NCBI GenBank assembly: GCA_947254465.1
Contig: CAMYEU010000019.1
Span: forward strand, 1 to 15,293
Source: an uncultured Gemella sp.
GTDB lineage: Bacteria; Bacillota; Bacilli; Staphylococcales; Gemellaceae
Direction: 5' to 3'
Length of the DNA stretch: 15,293 nt
How positions within the stretch are numbered: position 1 is the stretch's first letter; every line of letters starts with the position of its first letter. A program made the translations under genes and the position numbers. Shown here in pieces: positions 5,983 to 11,968 of this stretch. The notes beneath the pieces are model-generated. The model ran no database searches. It was given only the letters and a program-made list of their open reading frames with translations, and was not told where the DNA came from.

Positions 5983-7326
5983 TTATATATTCACTACAAA
6001 TTTTGTTCCTTTTGGTTTATTATCTAATACCGCTATTTTACCATCATGTAATTCTACAATTTTTTTCGTAATAGATAACCCTAACCCCGAAGAATTGTCC
6101 TCTGTCGTAGTTCTAGATTTATCTACTTTATAAAATCTATCCCAAATATGTTTTTTCTCAGTATCATTTATTCCTATTCCATCATCAGCAACTTCAAGAA
6201 TTATTCTATTTCTTTTGGCTAGACTGACTGTTACTTCTGTTTCAGCATATTTCAAAGCATTTGACAATAAATTATCTATCATACGCATAATTAGAGCTTC
6301 ATTTGCATGAACTATGATATTTTCTTCTATATTTATGAATAACTTTATATTCTTATTATCGAATAGAATTTTATAGTCTTCTAATGTATGTTTTATTTTA
6401 TCCGATAGAAGAAGTTCTTCTTTTGGAATCTCTAAACGACTATCTAGTCTAGATAATTCTAAAATTTGATTAATCATAGTAGTCATTCTCTTACTTTGTC
6501 TTTCTATTACATCAAATGATTCTTTAGCGTCTTCAATAGAATCTGTATATTTAGCTCCATATTCACTTTCTGCCATTATTACAGAAATCGGAGTTCTTAA
6601 CTCATGTGATACGTCCGAACTGAATTGGCGTTCTCTTTTCGATGAACTTTCTAGAGTTTCTAACATTTCATTAAAAACTTTACCTAACTTGTGAACCTCA
6701 TCTGCACCATCTTCTATATGTATTCGTTTAGTAAGGTCGTTACTTTTTGCAATCGCCTCAGCTGTTTCTGTCATATCTCTTACAGGTTTCAATGAACTCC
6801 TTATTATCAAGTATCCACCATACATTATTACCAAAATAACGAACGGGCTACCCACACCAATAATTAACGGCAATATCCAACCGTTTATATTATTGGTAAT
6901 TTGTACTATACCTCTCACATATTTCCCATTCCCTAATCTAGCAGAACTAGTTTCTGAATCATAATATAAATACTTATTATTATTTACATCTTTATATTCA
7001 GAAATAACTCCTAGACTAAAATCATTAACCTTAAAATTTCTAGGTACAGAACCTGCAATGAGGTTTCCATCTTTATCATAGACTGATAACGTGACACCAT
7101 CTTCATACGGGGTAAACTTATCAGAGCCGCTTGAGATTTCAGCTACCTCTTCTATCAATTTCTTTTCACTATTCTTTTCAACAACACTATCACTAACTAA
7201 AAATGTCCCAACTATCAGTGATCCTATTAATAAAACTATAAATGTTGTATACCATAAAGTAATTTTGAAAGTTAATGATACTTTTCTAAATGGAAATATC
7301 GATAATTTCTTAATTTTATTTAACAA
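5983..7326 (-). CDS. Sensor histidine kinase (HisKA type)
   Basis: A 447-residue membrane sensor kinase, partner of the adjacent response regulator. TM1 is at about 24-45, an extracytoplasmic sensor of about 105 residues follows, and TM2 is at about 152-176. Then come HAMP (177-230), the HisKA box with phospho-acceptor His241 (SHELRTPI), and the ATPase domain with N-box (IDNLLSNALKYAE, 350-362), G1 DDGIGI (381-386), F-box and G2 GLGL (414-417). All key residues are present. The start codon is TTG at 7326, overlapping the regulator gene by 11 bases with GGGGG ahead; no in-frame ATG lies nearby. Pairing with PepSY genes resembles Bacillus ykoGH-ykoIJ. The stimulus is unknown. Confidence 0.93.
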   Translation of the reverse strand: MLNKIKKLSIFPFRKVSLTFKITLWYTTFIVLLIGSLIVGTFLVSDSVVEKNSEKKLIEEVAEISSGSDKFTPYEDGVTLSVYDKDGNLIAGSVPRNFKVNDFSLGVISEYKDVNNNKYLYYDSETSSARLGNGKYVRGIVQITNNINGWILPLIIGVGSPFVILVIMYGGYLIIRSSLKPVRDMTETAEAIAKSNDLTKRIHIEDGADEVHKLGKVFNEMLETLESSSKRERQFSSDVSHELRTPISVIMAESEYGAKYTDSIEDAKESFDVIERQSKRMTTMINQILELSRLDSRLEIPKEELLLSDKIKHTLEDYKILFDNKNIKLFINIEENIIVHANEALIMRMIDNLLSNALKYAETEVTVSLAKRNRIILEVADDGIGINDTEKKHIWDRFYKVDKSRTTTEDNSSGLGLSITKKIVELHDGKIAVLDNKPKGTKFVVNI

Positions 7327-7981
7327 AGTATCCTAGCCCCCTTTTAGTATAAATAATAGTTTTATCCGTTCCATTATCTAGTTTTTTCCTAATATTTTTT
7401 ATAATTACATCTACTATATTCGAAGCACCATCATAGTCATAATCCCAAACATGATTAAGAATCTGATCACGACTCAAGATACTCTCTTTATTCTTCATAA
7501 GATACTCTAATACCTCATATTCTTTACCTGTTAATCCTATATTCTCACCATTTCTAGTAACTTGTTTTTTGGCGATATCAAGTACAACATCATCAACTTG
7601 AATAACATTAGTTGCTAGACCATAATTTCTTCTCATTAAAACCCTTATTCTCGCAAGCAGTTCATCAAATTCAAACGGCTTAACTATATAATCGTCAGCA
7701 CCACTATCTAGACCGACGATTTTATCCTCTAAAGTATCTTTAGCAGTTAACATAATAACTGGTGTATTGTTTTTACTCTCACGAAGCCTTTCGATAAACT
7801 CATAACCATCAACATTCGGCATCATTATATCGGTAATAATCAAATCATAGTCACTATAACTAACAAAATCTAATGCTTCCTCACCATCAAAACAACTGTC
7901 TACACTATAATTATTTTTCTTTAAGTGCTTAGTAATTATTCTATTCAAATCGCGTTCATCTTCAACAACAAGTATTTTCAT
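7316..7981 (-). CDS. OmpR/PhoB-family response regulator
   Basis: A 221-residue DNA-binding regulator. The receiver domain (1-120) has the acidic pocket (Glu7, Asp8), phospho-acceptor Asp51 (IITDIMMPNVDG), Thr79 and Lys101. The winged-helix output domain (about 128-221) ends with the typical DVIIKNIRKKLD...TKRGLGYFVK. OmpR-type regulators bind direct repeats with about 11-base periodicity as tandem dimers, which fits the TTCAT-N6-TTCAT sites found before this gene and both PepSY genes (inference). ATG at 7981 follows AAGGAG. The mRNA probably begins near 8140 and carries a long hairpin in its leader. Confidence 0.94.
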   Translation of the reverse strand: MKILVVEDERDLNRIITKHLKKNNYSVDSCFDGEEALDFVSYSDYDLIITDIMMPNVDGYEFIERLRESKNNTPVIMLTAKDTLEDKIVGLDSGADDYIVKPFEFDELLARIRVLMRRNYGLATNVIQVDDVVLDIAKKQVTRNGENIGLTGKEYEVLEYLMKNKESILSRDQILNHVWDYDYDGASNIVDVIIKNIRKKLDNGTDKTIIYTKRGLGYFVK

Positions 7982-8030
7982 AATAATCTCCTTAACTAAA
8001 TTTCTACTATATTTTACTTAATTCATTTAT

Positions 8031-8139
8031 AAATGTAAAGGGAGTGACTCAAAAACGTGATTTCTTAAGAAACAAGATTTCGTTGAGCCACTTTGTTAAA
8101 ATTCAGGTCTTTTGAGGCAACCCTTTTATAATTACATTT
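8031..8139. repeat. Long imperfect hairpin in the response-regulator leader
   Basis: Nested inverted repeats: AAATGTAA (8031-8038) with TTACATTT (8132-8139), GGG (8040-8042) with CCC (8121-8123), and CTCAAAA (8048-8054) with TTTTGAG (8110-8116). The left arm GTGACTCAA (8044-8052) can instead pair with TTGAGCCAC (8083-8091), and a perfect 12-base palindrome TTTCTTAAGAAA sits in the middle (8061-8072). If transcription starts near 8140, nearly all of the regulator mRNA leader folds here. It could be a leader switch or a small inserted palindromic element; I see no coding sequence in it. Confidence 0.6.
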
Positions 8140-8146
8140 ACTATAG

Positions 8147-8178
8147 ATTATAAAGTAAAAAGATGAATCTAAAATGAA
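8147..8178 (-). promoter_or_regulatory. Promoter/operator of the two-component operon (TTCAT repeat)
   Basis: TTCAT (8178-8174), N6, TTCAT (8167-8163), N10, TATAAT (8152-8147) on the minus strand, the same spacing as the four PepSY promoters. It predicts autoregulation. Its upstream edge overlaps the T-run of the small RNA terminator. Confidence 0.72.
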
Positions 8179-8282
8179 AAAAGACACCTATTTACAAATA
8201 GATGTCTTAGACGTAATAGCCAGGATTTCAACCTGAACCTCCTCCATCAAGGCGTACTCACTCTATACTACTCCTTACGTTT
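8177..8282 (-). ncRNA. Orphan small RNA, about 106 nt
   Basis: An isolated transcription unit on the minus strand. An extended -10 (TGATATAAT, 8297-8289) predicts a start near 8282. A closing stem ACGTAA (8280-8275) pairs with TTACGT (8216-8211), and inside it CAGG/CCTG forms a second hairpin (8238-8223). An 11-position terminator stem (8183-8206, one mismatch) is followed by six Ts. No known RNA family matched by eye: not SRP, 6S, RNase P, tmRNA, T-box or a common riboswitch. Two micro-frames exist: GTG at 8261 encoding MSTP after AAGGAG, and ATG at 8247 encoding 19 residues, joined as TGATG. It may be regulatory or a relic of a small toxin gene. Confidence 0.6.
8183..8206 (-). terminator. 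Terminator of the small RNA
   Basis: GACA-C-CTATTT and AAATAG-A-TGTC form the stem with a two-base gap, followed on the minus strand by TTTTTT (8182-8177). On the plus strand no T-run follows, so it acts on the minus strand only. Confidence 0.8.
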
Positions 8283-8288
8283 ATCCTT

Positions 8289-8297
8289 ATTATATCA
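8289..8297 (-). promoter_or_regulatory. Extended -10 promoter of the small RNA
   Basis: TGATATAAT on the minus strand fits the extended -10 consensus TGNTATAAT. No -35 box is evident at 16-18 bases. It lies directly after the ABC-operon terminator. Confidence 0.55.
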
Positions 8298-8320
8298 TAT
8301 TATCATGTGAAAAATAAATA

Positions 8321-8355
8321 GGAGTGACTTAAACTAGATTTTATCAAGTCACCCC
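8321..8355 (-). terminator. Terminator of the ABC importer operon
   Basis: GTGACTT (8324-8330) pairs with AAGTCAC (8346-8352), extended by GG/CC across one mismatch. On the minus strand TATTTATTTTT follows. The hairpin sequence (GGAGTGACTT) resembles those at 8041 and 10068. Confidence 0.75.
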
Positions 8356-8363
8356 ATGTAGTC

Positions 8364-9137
8364 CTACTCACTTTCTTCCAAGTTATAAAGTAACTCGTAT
8401 AATGCTTTTGCATCAAGCTTTTCTTTTTCTTCTTTACTGATATCTCGAACTAATTCACCACGGTGCAGCACTATTATTCTATTACCGTATTTCACCGCAT
8501 CTTGGATATTATGAGTAATCATTAAGGCAGTTAACTTTTTCTCTTCTATTTTTTCACGAGTAAGCTCCATTATTTTCTTCTGTGTTTTAGGGTCTAGTGC
8601 CGCTGTATGCTCATCAAGAAGTAAAAGTTTCGGAGTAGTCATAGTCGCCATTAAAAGTGCAATAGCCTGACGTTGACCTCCAGACAATAATCCCATCTCA
8701 CTATCTAATCTGTCTTCAAGTCCTAAGTCTAAAGTTGCTAGTAATTCTTTAAAAAGTTTTCTATCTTCTTTAGTAGTCCCTGGTTTAAAACCTCTAACTT
8801 TACCACGTCGTAGTGCTAAAGACATATTCTGTGCAACAGTCATACGAGGAGCTGTTCCATCAAGTGGATTTTGAAAAACTCTACTTATAAATCCTGCTCT
8901 CTTATGTTCTACTATATTACTTACATCTTTTCCTTCTATTAAGATTTCTCCACCATCTAATGAGAATGAACCCGCTAAGGCATTAAGAAAAGTTGATTTT
9001 CCTGCTCCATTTCCACCAAGAATAGTAATAAAATCACCATCTTTGATTTCAAGACTAACATTTTTTAAAGCATGTTGCTCTCTAATAGTTCCAGGAAAGA
9101 ATGTTTTATCTATTTTATTAATTTTTATAAATGACAT
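8364..9137 (-). CDS. ABC importer ATP-binding protein (TrpX-type system)
   Basis: A 257-residue cytoplasmic ATPase that powers the importer. Walker A is GGNGAGKST (41-49), Q-loop Gln89, signature LSGGQ (152-156), Walker B LLLLDE (171-176) and H-loop His209; all are intact. It follows the permease gene by three bases, with an AAGGA site inside the permease 3' end, so the two are co-translated. Related ATPases travel with BPD_transp_2 permeases and PF04392-type binding proteins, in systems assigned to tryptophan, tyrosine or other small ligands. The substrate cannot be read from this subunit. Confidence 0.93.
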   Translation of the reverse strand: MSFIKINKIDKTFFPGTIREQHALKNVSLEIKDGDFITILGGNGAGKSTFLNALAGSFSLDGGEILIEGKDVSNIVEHKRAGFISRVFQNPLDGTAPRMTVAQNMSLALRRGKVRGFKPGTTKEDRKLFKELLATLDLGLEDRLDSEMGLLSGGQRQAIALLMATMTTPKLLLLDEHTAALDPKTQKKIMELTREKIEEKKLTALMITHNIQDAVKYGNRIIVLHRGELVRDISKEEKEKLDAKALYELLYNLEESE

Positions 9138-9140
9138 TTT

Positions 9141-10016
9141 CTACGCATCCTTTCTCTTAGCTTTTAATTTTAATTGAGGTAGAGTTAAGAATATAGCAAT
9201 TACTAGAGCTGAAACTAGTTTAAAGTCATTTGCTCCAATAATATTTAATTTTAACACTCCAACTAGCAGTAATCTATAAATTATAGCACCACAGATTACA
9301 CAAATTAATCTTGACGTGAAAGCCACATCTTTGAAGATTACTTCCCCTATAATAATTGCTGCTAAAGCTACTACTATTACCCCGATACCACTATTTACAT
9401 CTGAATATCCATTATTTTGTGCTAAAATCGCACCAGCTAAAGATATAATTCCATTGGCAAGCATTAATCCTAAAATCGTCATTGTTTTTGTAGAAATACC
9501 TAATGCTGTTGCCATTTTCTCATTATCTCCTGTTGCAATTAAACTCTGACCTAATTCCGTTGAAAAGAATAAAGACATAGCGATAATAATTAATCCAGAA
9601 AGAATAATTCCAACAAATACAGTATCATAATGAGTTGGTAAGTTTAATCCTTGAATTTTACTGAAAATTGTATCTTTATTGATTAAACTTAAATTTGGTC
9701 TACCCATAATTCTAAGGTTCACCGATAATAATGCAGTCATTGTTAAGATTCCTGCAAGTAAACTTGGAATTTTACAAACAGTAATTAAGAATCCCGTAAC
9801 AAGACCTGCTAACATACCTGCCAATATCGAAATCAATGTGGCTATAATAGGATTGATTCCATTATGTATACAAATAACACAGACAGCTGCTCCTAAAGGA
9901 TACGCACCTTCGGTAGTCATATCTGCAATATTTAAAACTCTAAAACTTATAAATAATCCAAGCGATAATATACCCCACAGCATTCCCTGTGAAATCGCTG
10001 AAATAAATAAATCCAT
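9141..10016 (-). CDS. ABC importer permease (BPD_transp_2 family)
   Basis: A 291-residue permease with about eight or nine hydrophobic helices. It resembles the branched-chain amino acid/ribose permease superfamily as found in TrpY/YtrF-like transporters. The cytoplasmic loop ATGDNEKMATALGIS (161-175) is the expected ATPase-coupling segment. The N-terminal segment ISQGMLWGILSLGLFISFRVLNIADMT is also typical of this permease group. ATG at 10016 follows AGAGGTG. It is separated from the binding-protein gene by 152 bases that hold a strong stem-loop, a common arrangement for giving the binding protein higher expression than the membrane parts. Confidence 0.92.
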   Translation of the reverse strand: MDLFISAISQGMLWGILSLGLFISFRVLNIADMTTEGAYPLGAAVCVICIHNGINPIIATLISILAGMLAGLVTGFLITVCKIPSLLAGILTMTALLSVNLRIMGRPNLSLINKDTIFSKIQGLNLPTHYDTVFVGIILSGLIIIAMSLFFSTELGQSLIATGDNEKMATALGISTKTMTILGLMLANGIISLAGAILAQNNGYSDVNSGIGVIVVALAAIIIGEVIFKDVAFTSRLICVICGAIIYRLLLVGVLKLNIIGANDFKLVSALVIAIFLTLPQLKLKAKRKDA

Positions 10017-10067
10017 TCCGCACCTCTTTTATTTAATATTTTTTCTAATTTGATTTTATATAATATA

Positions 10068-10115
10068 GAGCGACTCATAAACAATAATTTTTTCTATTGA
10101 TTTGATGAGTCGCTC
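10068..10115 (-). promoter_or_regulatory. Intercistronic stem-loop between binding protein and permease genes
   Basis: GAGCGACTCAT (10068-10078) and ATGAGTCGCTC (10105-10115) form a perfect 11-pair stem, with an inner CAAT/ATTG pairing. No T-run follows on the minus strand (TATATTATAT), so it more likely stabilises the upstream mRNA or partially attenuates than fully terminates. A TTTT does follow on the plus strand. Confidence 0.7.
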
Positions 10116-10168
10116 CTTTTAATTATTTATAATTCAAATAGCTTCTTAATAATATAATATCAATAATA

Positions 10169-11173
10169 TTATTTTTTATCTACTACTTTTGCTTTATCTT
10201 TAATTTCTTTTGGAATTTCAATTCCTAATTGTTTTGCTTTTGCTTCATTCAGATAGATAACACCTTCATTAGCAAGAACGATTGGCATATCTTTAGGATC
10301 CCCGCCTTTTAATACTTTTGCAACAACTTTAGCTGTTTCAACACCGATTTGATATTGGTCAACACCTAATCCTAAAAGTCCTCCATCAGCTACCATCGTG
10401 TCTGCAGATGGGAATACTGGAATTTTCTTAGCGTCAGTAACTTTTACAACTGTTGCCATTGCACTAGCGATTGTGTTATCGATTGGTACAAAGATTGCAT
10501 CTGTTTGTGAAGCAAGACTTTCTGTTACTTGTTGAATATCATTTGTATTAGCCACTGTTGATACTTTAACTTCTAATCCTAATTCTTTAGCTAATTTTTC
10601 AGCTTCTTGAGCTTGTTTTACAGAGTTATCTTCACTAGCTGTGTAAAGAATACCAACTTTTTTCATGTTAGGTAATACTTTTTTCATGATTTCTAGTTGT
10701 TGTTTAATCGGAGTTCTATCACTAACACCAGTAATATTGTTTCCTGGTTTATCTTCAGCTTTAATTAATCCTGCTTCAACCGGATAAGTAATTCCACCCA
10801 TGATGATTGGTTTGTCTTTAGTCGCATTTGATAGTGATAAAGTAGCTGGTGTTGTAATACCTACTAAGATATCGTTGTTATCTGCTACTAATTTTTGACC
10901 CATACTTGCTAAGTTACTTTGATCACCTTGAGCATTTTGAAGATCAATTTTTAAATTTTTACCAACTTCATATCCTTCTTTTTTAAGTCCATCTTCTAAA
11001 CCTTTATAAATTTGGTCAAGAGCTGGATGGCTAAGTAATTGAAGTACCCCTACTTTCACTTCTTTGTTATCAACTTTTTTAGTTTCTTCACCTTTTTTAC
11101 TAGAGAAGAATCCATAACCTAATACACAAACTAATAATACCGCGAATGCTACAAAAATTTTATTTACTTTCAT
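10169..11173 (-). CDS. ABC importer substrate-binding protein (TrpX/PF04392 type)
   Basis: A 334-residue extracytoplasmic binding protein. Basic N-terminus (MKVNK) and a hydrophobic segment at about 6-23 precede a Lys/Glu-rich spacer. A periplasmic-binding-protein fold of the TrpX-like group begins near 40 (VKVGVLQLLSHPALDQIYKGLEDGLKKEGYEVG), with two alpha/beta lobes joined near residue 150. Cys16 lies in LLVC, which is a poor lipobox (Val at -1, then more hydrophobic residues), so an uncleaved membrane anchor is likely. Similar proteins have been linked to tryptophan or tyrosine uptake in streptococci and clostridia; a tryptophan link here is only suggested by the leader peptide. AGGAG before ATG at 11173. 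Confidence 0.88.
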   Translation of the reverse strand: MKVNKIFVAFAVLLVCVLGYGFFSSKKGEETKKVDNKEVKVGVLQLLSHPALDQIYKGLEDGLKKEGYEVGKNLKIDLQNAQGDQSNLASMGQKLVADNNDILVGITTPATLSLSNATKDKPIIMGGITYPVEAGLIKAEDKPGNNITGVSDRTPIKQQLEIMKKVLPNMKKVGILYTASEDNSVKQAQEAEKLAKELGLEVKVSTVANTNDIQQVTESLASQTDAIFVPIDNTIASAMATVVKVTDAKKIPVFPSADTMVADGGLLGLGVDQYQIGVETAKVVAKVLKGGDPKDMPIVLANEGVIYLNEAKAKQLGIEIPKEIKDKAKVVDKK

Positions 11174-11244
11174 TTTAATAATCTCCTTTTACTTTTATCT
11201 ATAATAATATTTTTTGTAATCAAATTTTAGAAGCGTATCTATAT

Positions 11245-11275
11245 AAAAAGACCACTAGAATTTTATCCAGTGGTC
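11245..11275 (-). terminator. Leader terminator 2 of the ABC operon
   Basis: GACCACT-g-GA (11275-11266) pairs with TC-t-AGTGGTC (11259-11250), followed on the minus strand by TTTTT (11249-11245). It lies between the first leader terminator and the binding-protein ATG, so transcripts must pass both. The second arm contains TCTAGTGG, exactly complementary to CCACTAGA at the end of the leader peptide frame. Confidence 0.7.
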
Positions 11276-11298
11276 CTTACGTATAATTTTAATAATAT

Positions 11299-11326
11299 AA
11301 AAAACCACCTAGATATTTCTATGTGG
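11299..11326 (-). terminator. Leader terminator 1 of the ABC operon
   Basis: CCACATAGA (11326-11318), loop AATA, TCTAGGTGG (11313-11305): eight pairs with one A.G mismatch, followed by TTTTTT (11304-11299). The first arm is also perfectly complementary to TCTATGTGG just upstream (11360-11352), giving a competing antiterminator. Confidence 0.78.
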
Positions 11327-11393
11327 CCACGATTTTTTCATCACAAATAATCCACATAGATACTTACTTCTCACCTGAGAGCCGTATCTATGT
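11318..11393 (-). promoter_or_regulatory. Attenuator switch: anti-antiterminator and antiterminator stems
   Basis: Arm B ACATAGATAC (11393-11384) and arm C GTATCTATGT(GG) (11363-11352) form a perfect 10-pair hairpin with a 20-base loop. Arm C can instead pair with arm D CCACATAGA (11326-11318) for nine perfect pairs, which would break terminator 1. B:C and D:E together mean off; C:D means on. This is the classic attenuator geometry, seen directly in the complementarity. What controls the choice is inferred, not shown. Confidence 0.65.
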
Positions 11394-11420
11394 TAAAAAG
11401 AAACAAGATCGACTCAGTAT

Positions 11421-11477
11421 CTAGTGGCTTTGCCAACGAATATTTAATTGTAGCGTGTCAACTTGATACAGTTTCAT
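11421..11477 (-). CDS. Leader peptide, 18 residues, of the ABC operon
   Basis: MKLYQVDTLQLNIRWQSH, ATG at 11477-11475, stop TAG at 11423-11421, with AAAGGAG (11495-11489) 11 bases upstream and about 20 bases from the predicted transcript start. One Trp codon (11435-11433) lies four codons before the stop, within a small TGGC-AAA-GCCA hairpin. The last codons overlap arm A, CCACTAGATAC (11427-11417), which can pair with arm C, with the terminator arm at 11313-11305 (one bulge), or with terminator 2. A ribosome held at Trp or at the stop would cover arm A. Too short for a family assignment; support is the ribosome site, promoter and structures. Confidence 0.6.
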   Translation of the reverse strand: MKLYQVDTLQLNIRWQSH

Positions 11478-11514
11478 AAATCTTTTTTCTCCTTTACGTT
11501 TAATTCTTGTTTAC

Positions 11515-11543
11515 ATTATAGCAACTCTTTTTTTTATTGTCAA
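11515..11543 (-). promoter_or_regulatory. Promoter of the ABC importer operon
   Basis: Minus-strand TTGACA (11543-11538), exactly 17 bases, TATAAT (11520-11515): a full consensus promoter. Transcription would begin near 11508, giving a leader of about 335 bases. So strong a promoter before two terminators fits control by attenuation rather than at initiation. Confidence 0.88.
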
Positions 11544-11738
11544 TATGTTTTTTTAAAAAATATCTAAAAAATTCTGACAATTCAAAAAATACTATATTTA
11601 ATTATAAAAATCACTATATCACTCATCACTTTTTCTTAAAACTATTTTCAAAAAATATTATGAATATATTAACACCACTTTATTTACCTTTCCTGTACTA
11701 CTAATATTAATTTACATTTTAATTCATTTTTGAAAGCA
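11544..11738. other. AT-rich intergenic stretch with nothing assigned
   Basis: Very AT-rich sequence with several A and T runs. I see no coding frame with a ribosome site and no stable hairpin. A CTGACA...TTTAAT pair on the plus strand near 11573-11601 has promoter-like spacing but no gene within 300 bases downstream, so I do not call it. Confidence 0.5.
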
Positions 11739-11930
11739 ATGAAAATAAGTCGTTTTCATAACTATAGAATTAATATTTTAAAATTAATACACCCTGCTAA
11801 CCGTTACTAATACTGTTATATTTGTTATACTTTATTACATATACATTGTATTTTTCATAAAAATAAAATTGAGAATATATCATTTTCATGAAAATTTGCA
11901 CTTGAAAATACATTTTCATAGGAGTATTAT
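11739..11930 (+). promoter_or_regulatory. MFS gene promoter with TGAAAA/TTTTCA palindromes
   Basis: Promoter TTGAAA (11902-11907), 17 bases, TATTAT (11925-11930). Four inverted repeats are stacked before or over it: ATGAAAA-N7-TTTTCAT (11739-11759), TATTTTT-N3-AAAAATA (11849-11865), the perfect 14-base palindrome ATTTTCATGAAAAT (11882-11895), and TGAAAAT-AC-ATTTTCA (11903-11918). The last covers the -35 box and would block polymerase if bound, so repression by a dimeric regulator is likely. The regulator is not encoded beside it. Confidence 0.6.
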
Positions 11931-11968
11931 AAATATATGTTATTAAAAAATAAGTTAGGAGAATTTTT

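Noticed and set aside
8177..8282. SRP RNA, 6S RNA, tmRNA or tRNA at the orphan RNA
   Set aside because: No SRP tetraloop motif, no CCA-ended acceptor stem, and the wrong length and fold for 6S or tmRNA. GGTTCAGGTTGAAATCC only loosely resembles a T-arm.
9679..10053. Plus-strand frame of 124 codons across the permease gene
   Set aside because: Antisense to a clearly recognised permease with no ribosome site of its own.
11281..11520. T-box riboswitch before the ABC importer
   Set aside because: The leader has terminator/antiterminator structure, but no AGGGTGGNACCGCG-type T-box sequence and no room for a standard stem I with specifier loop.
11573..11601. Plus-strand CTGACA-17-TTTAAT as a promoter
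   Set aside because: The -10 is weak, and no gene or structured RNA follows for over 300 bases.
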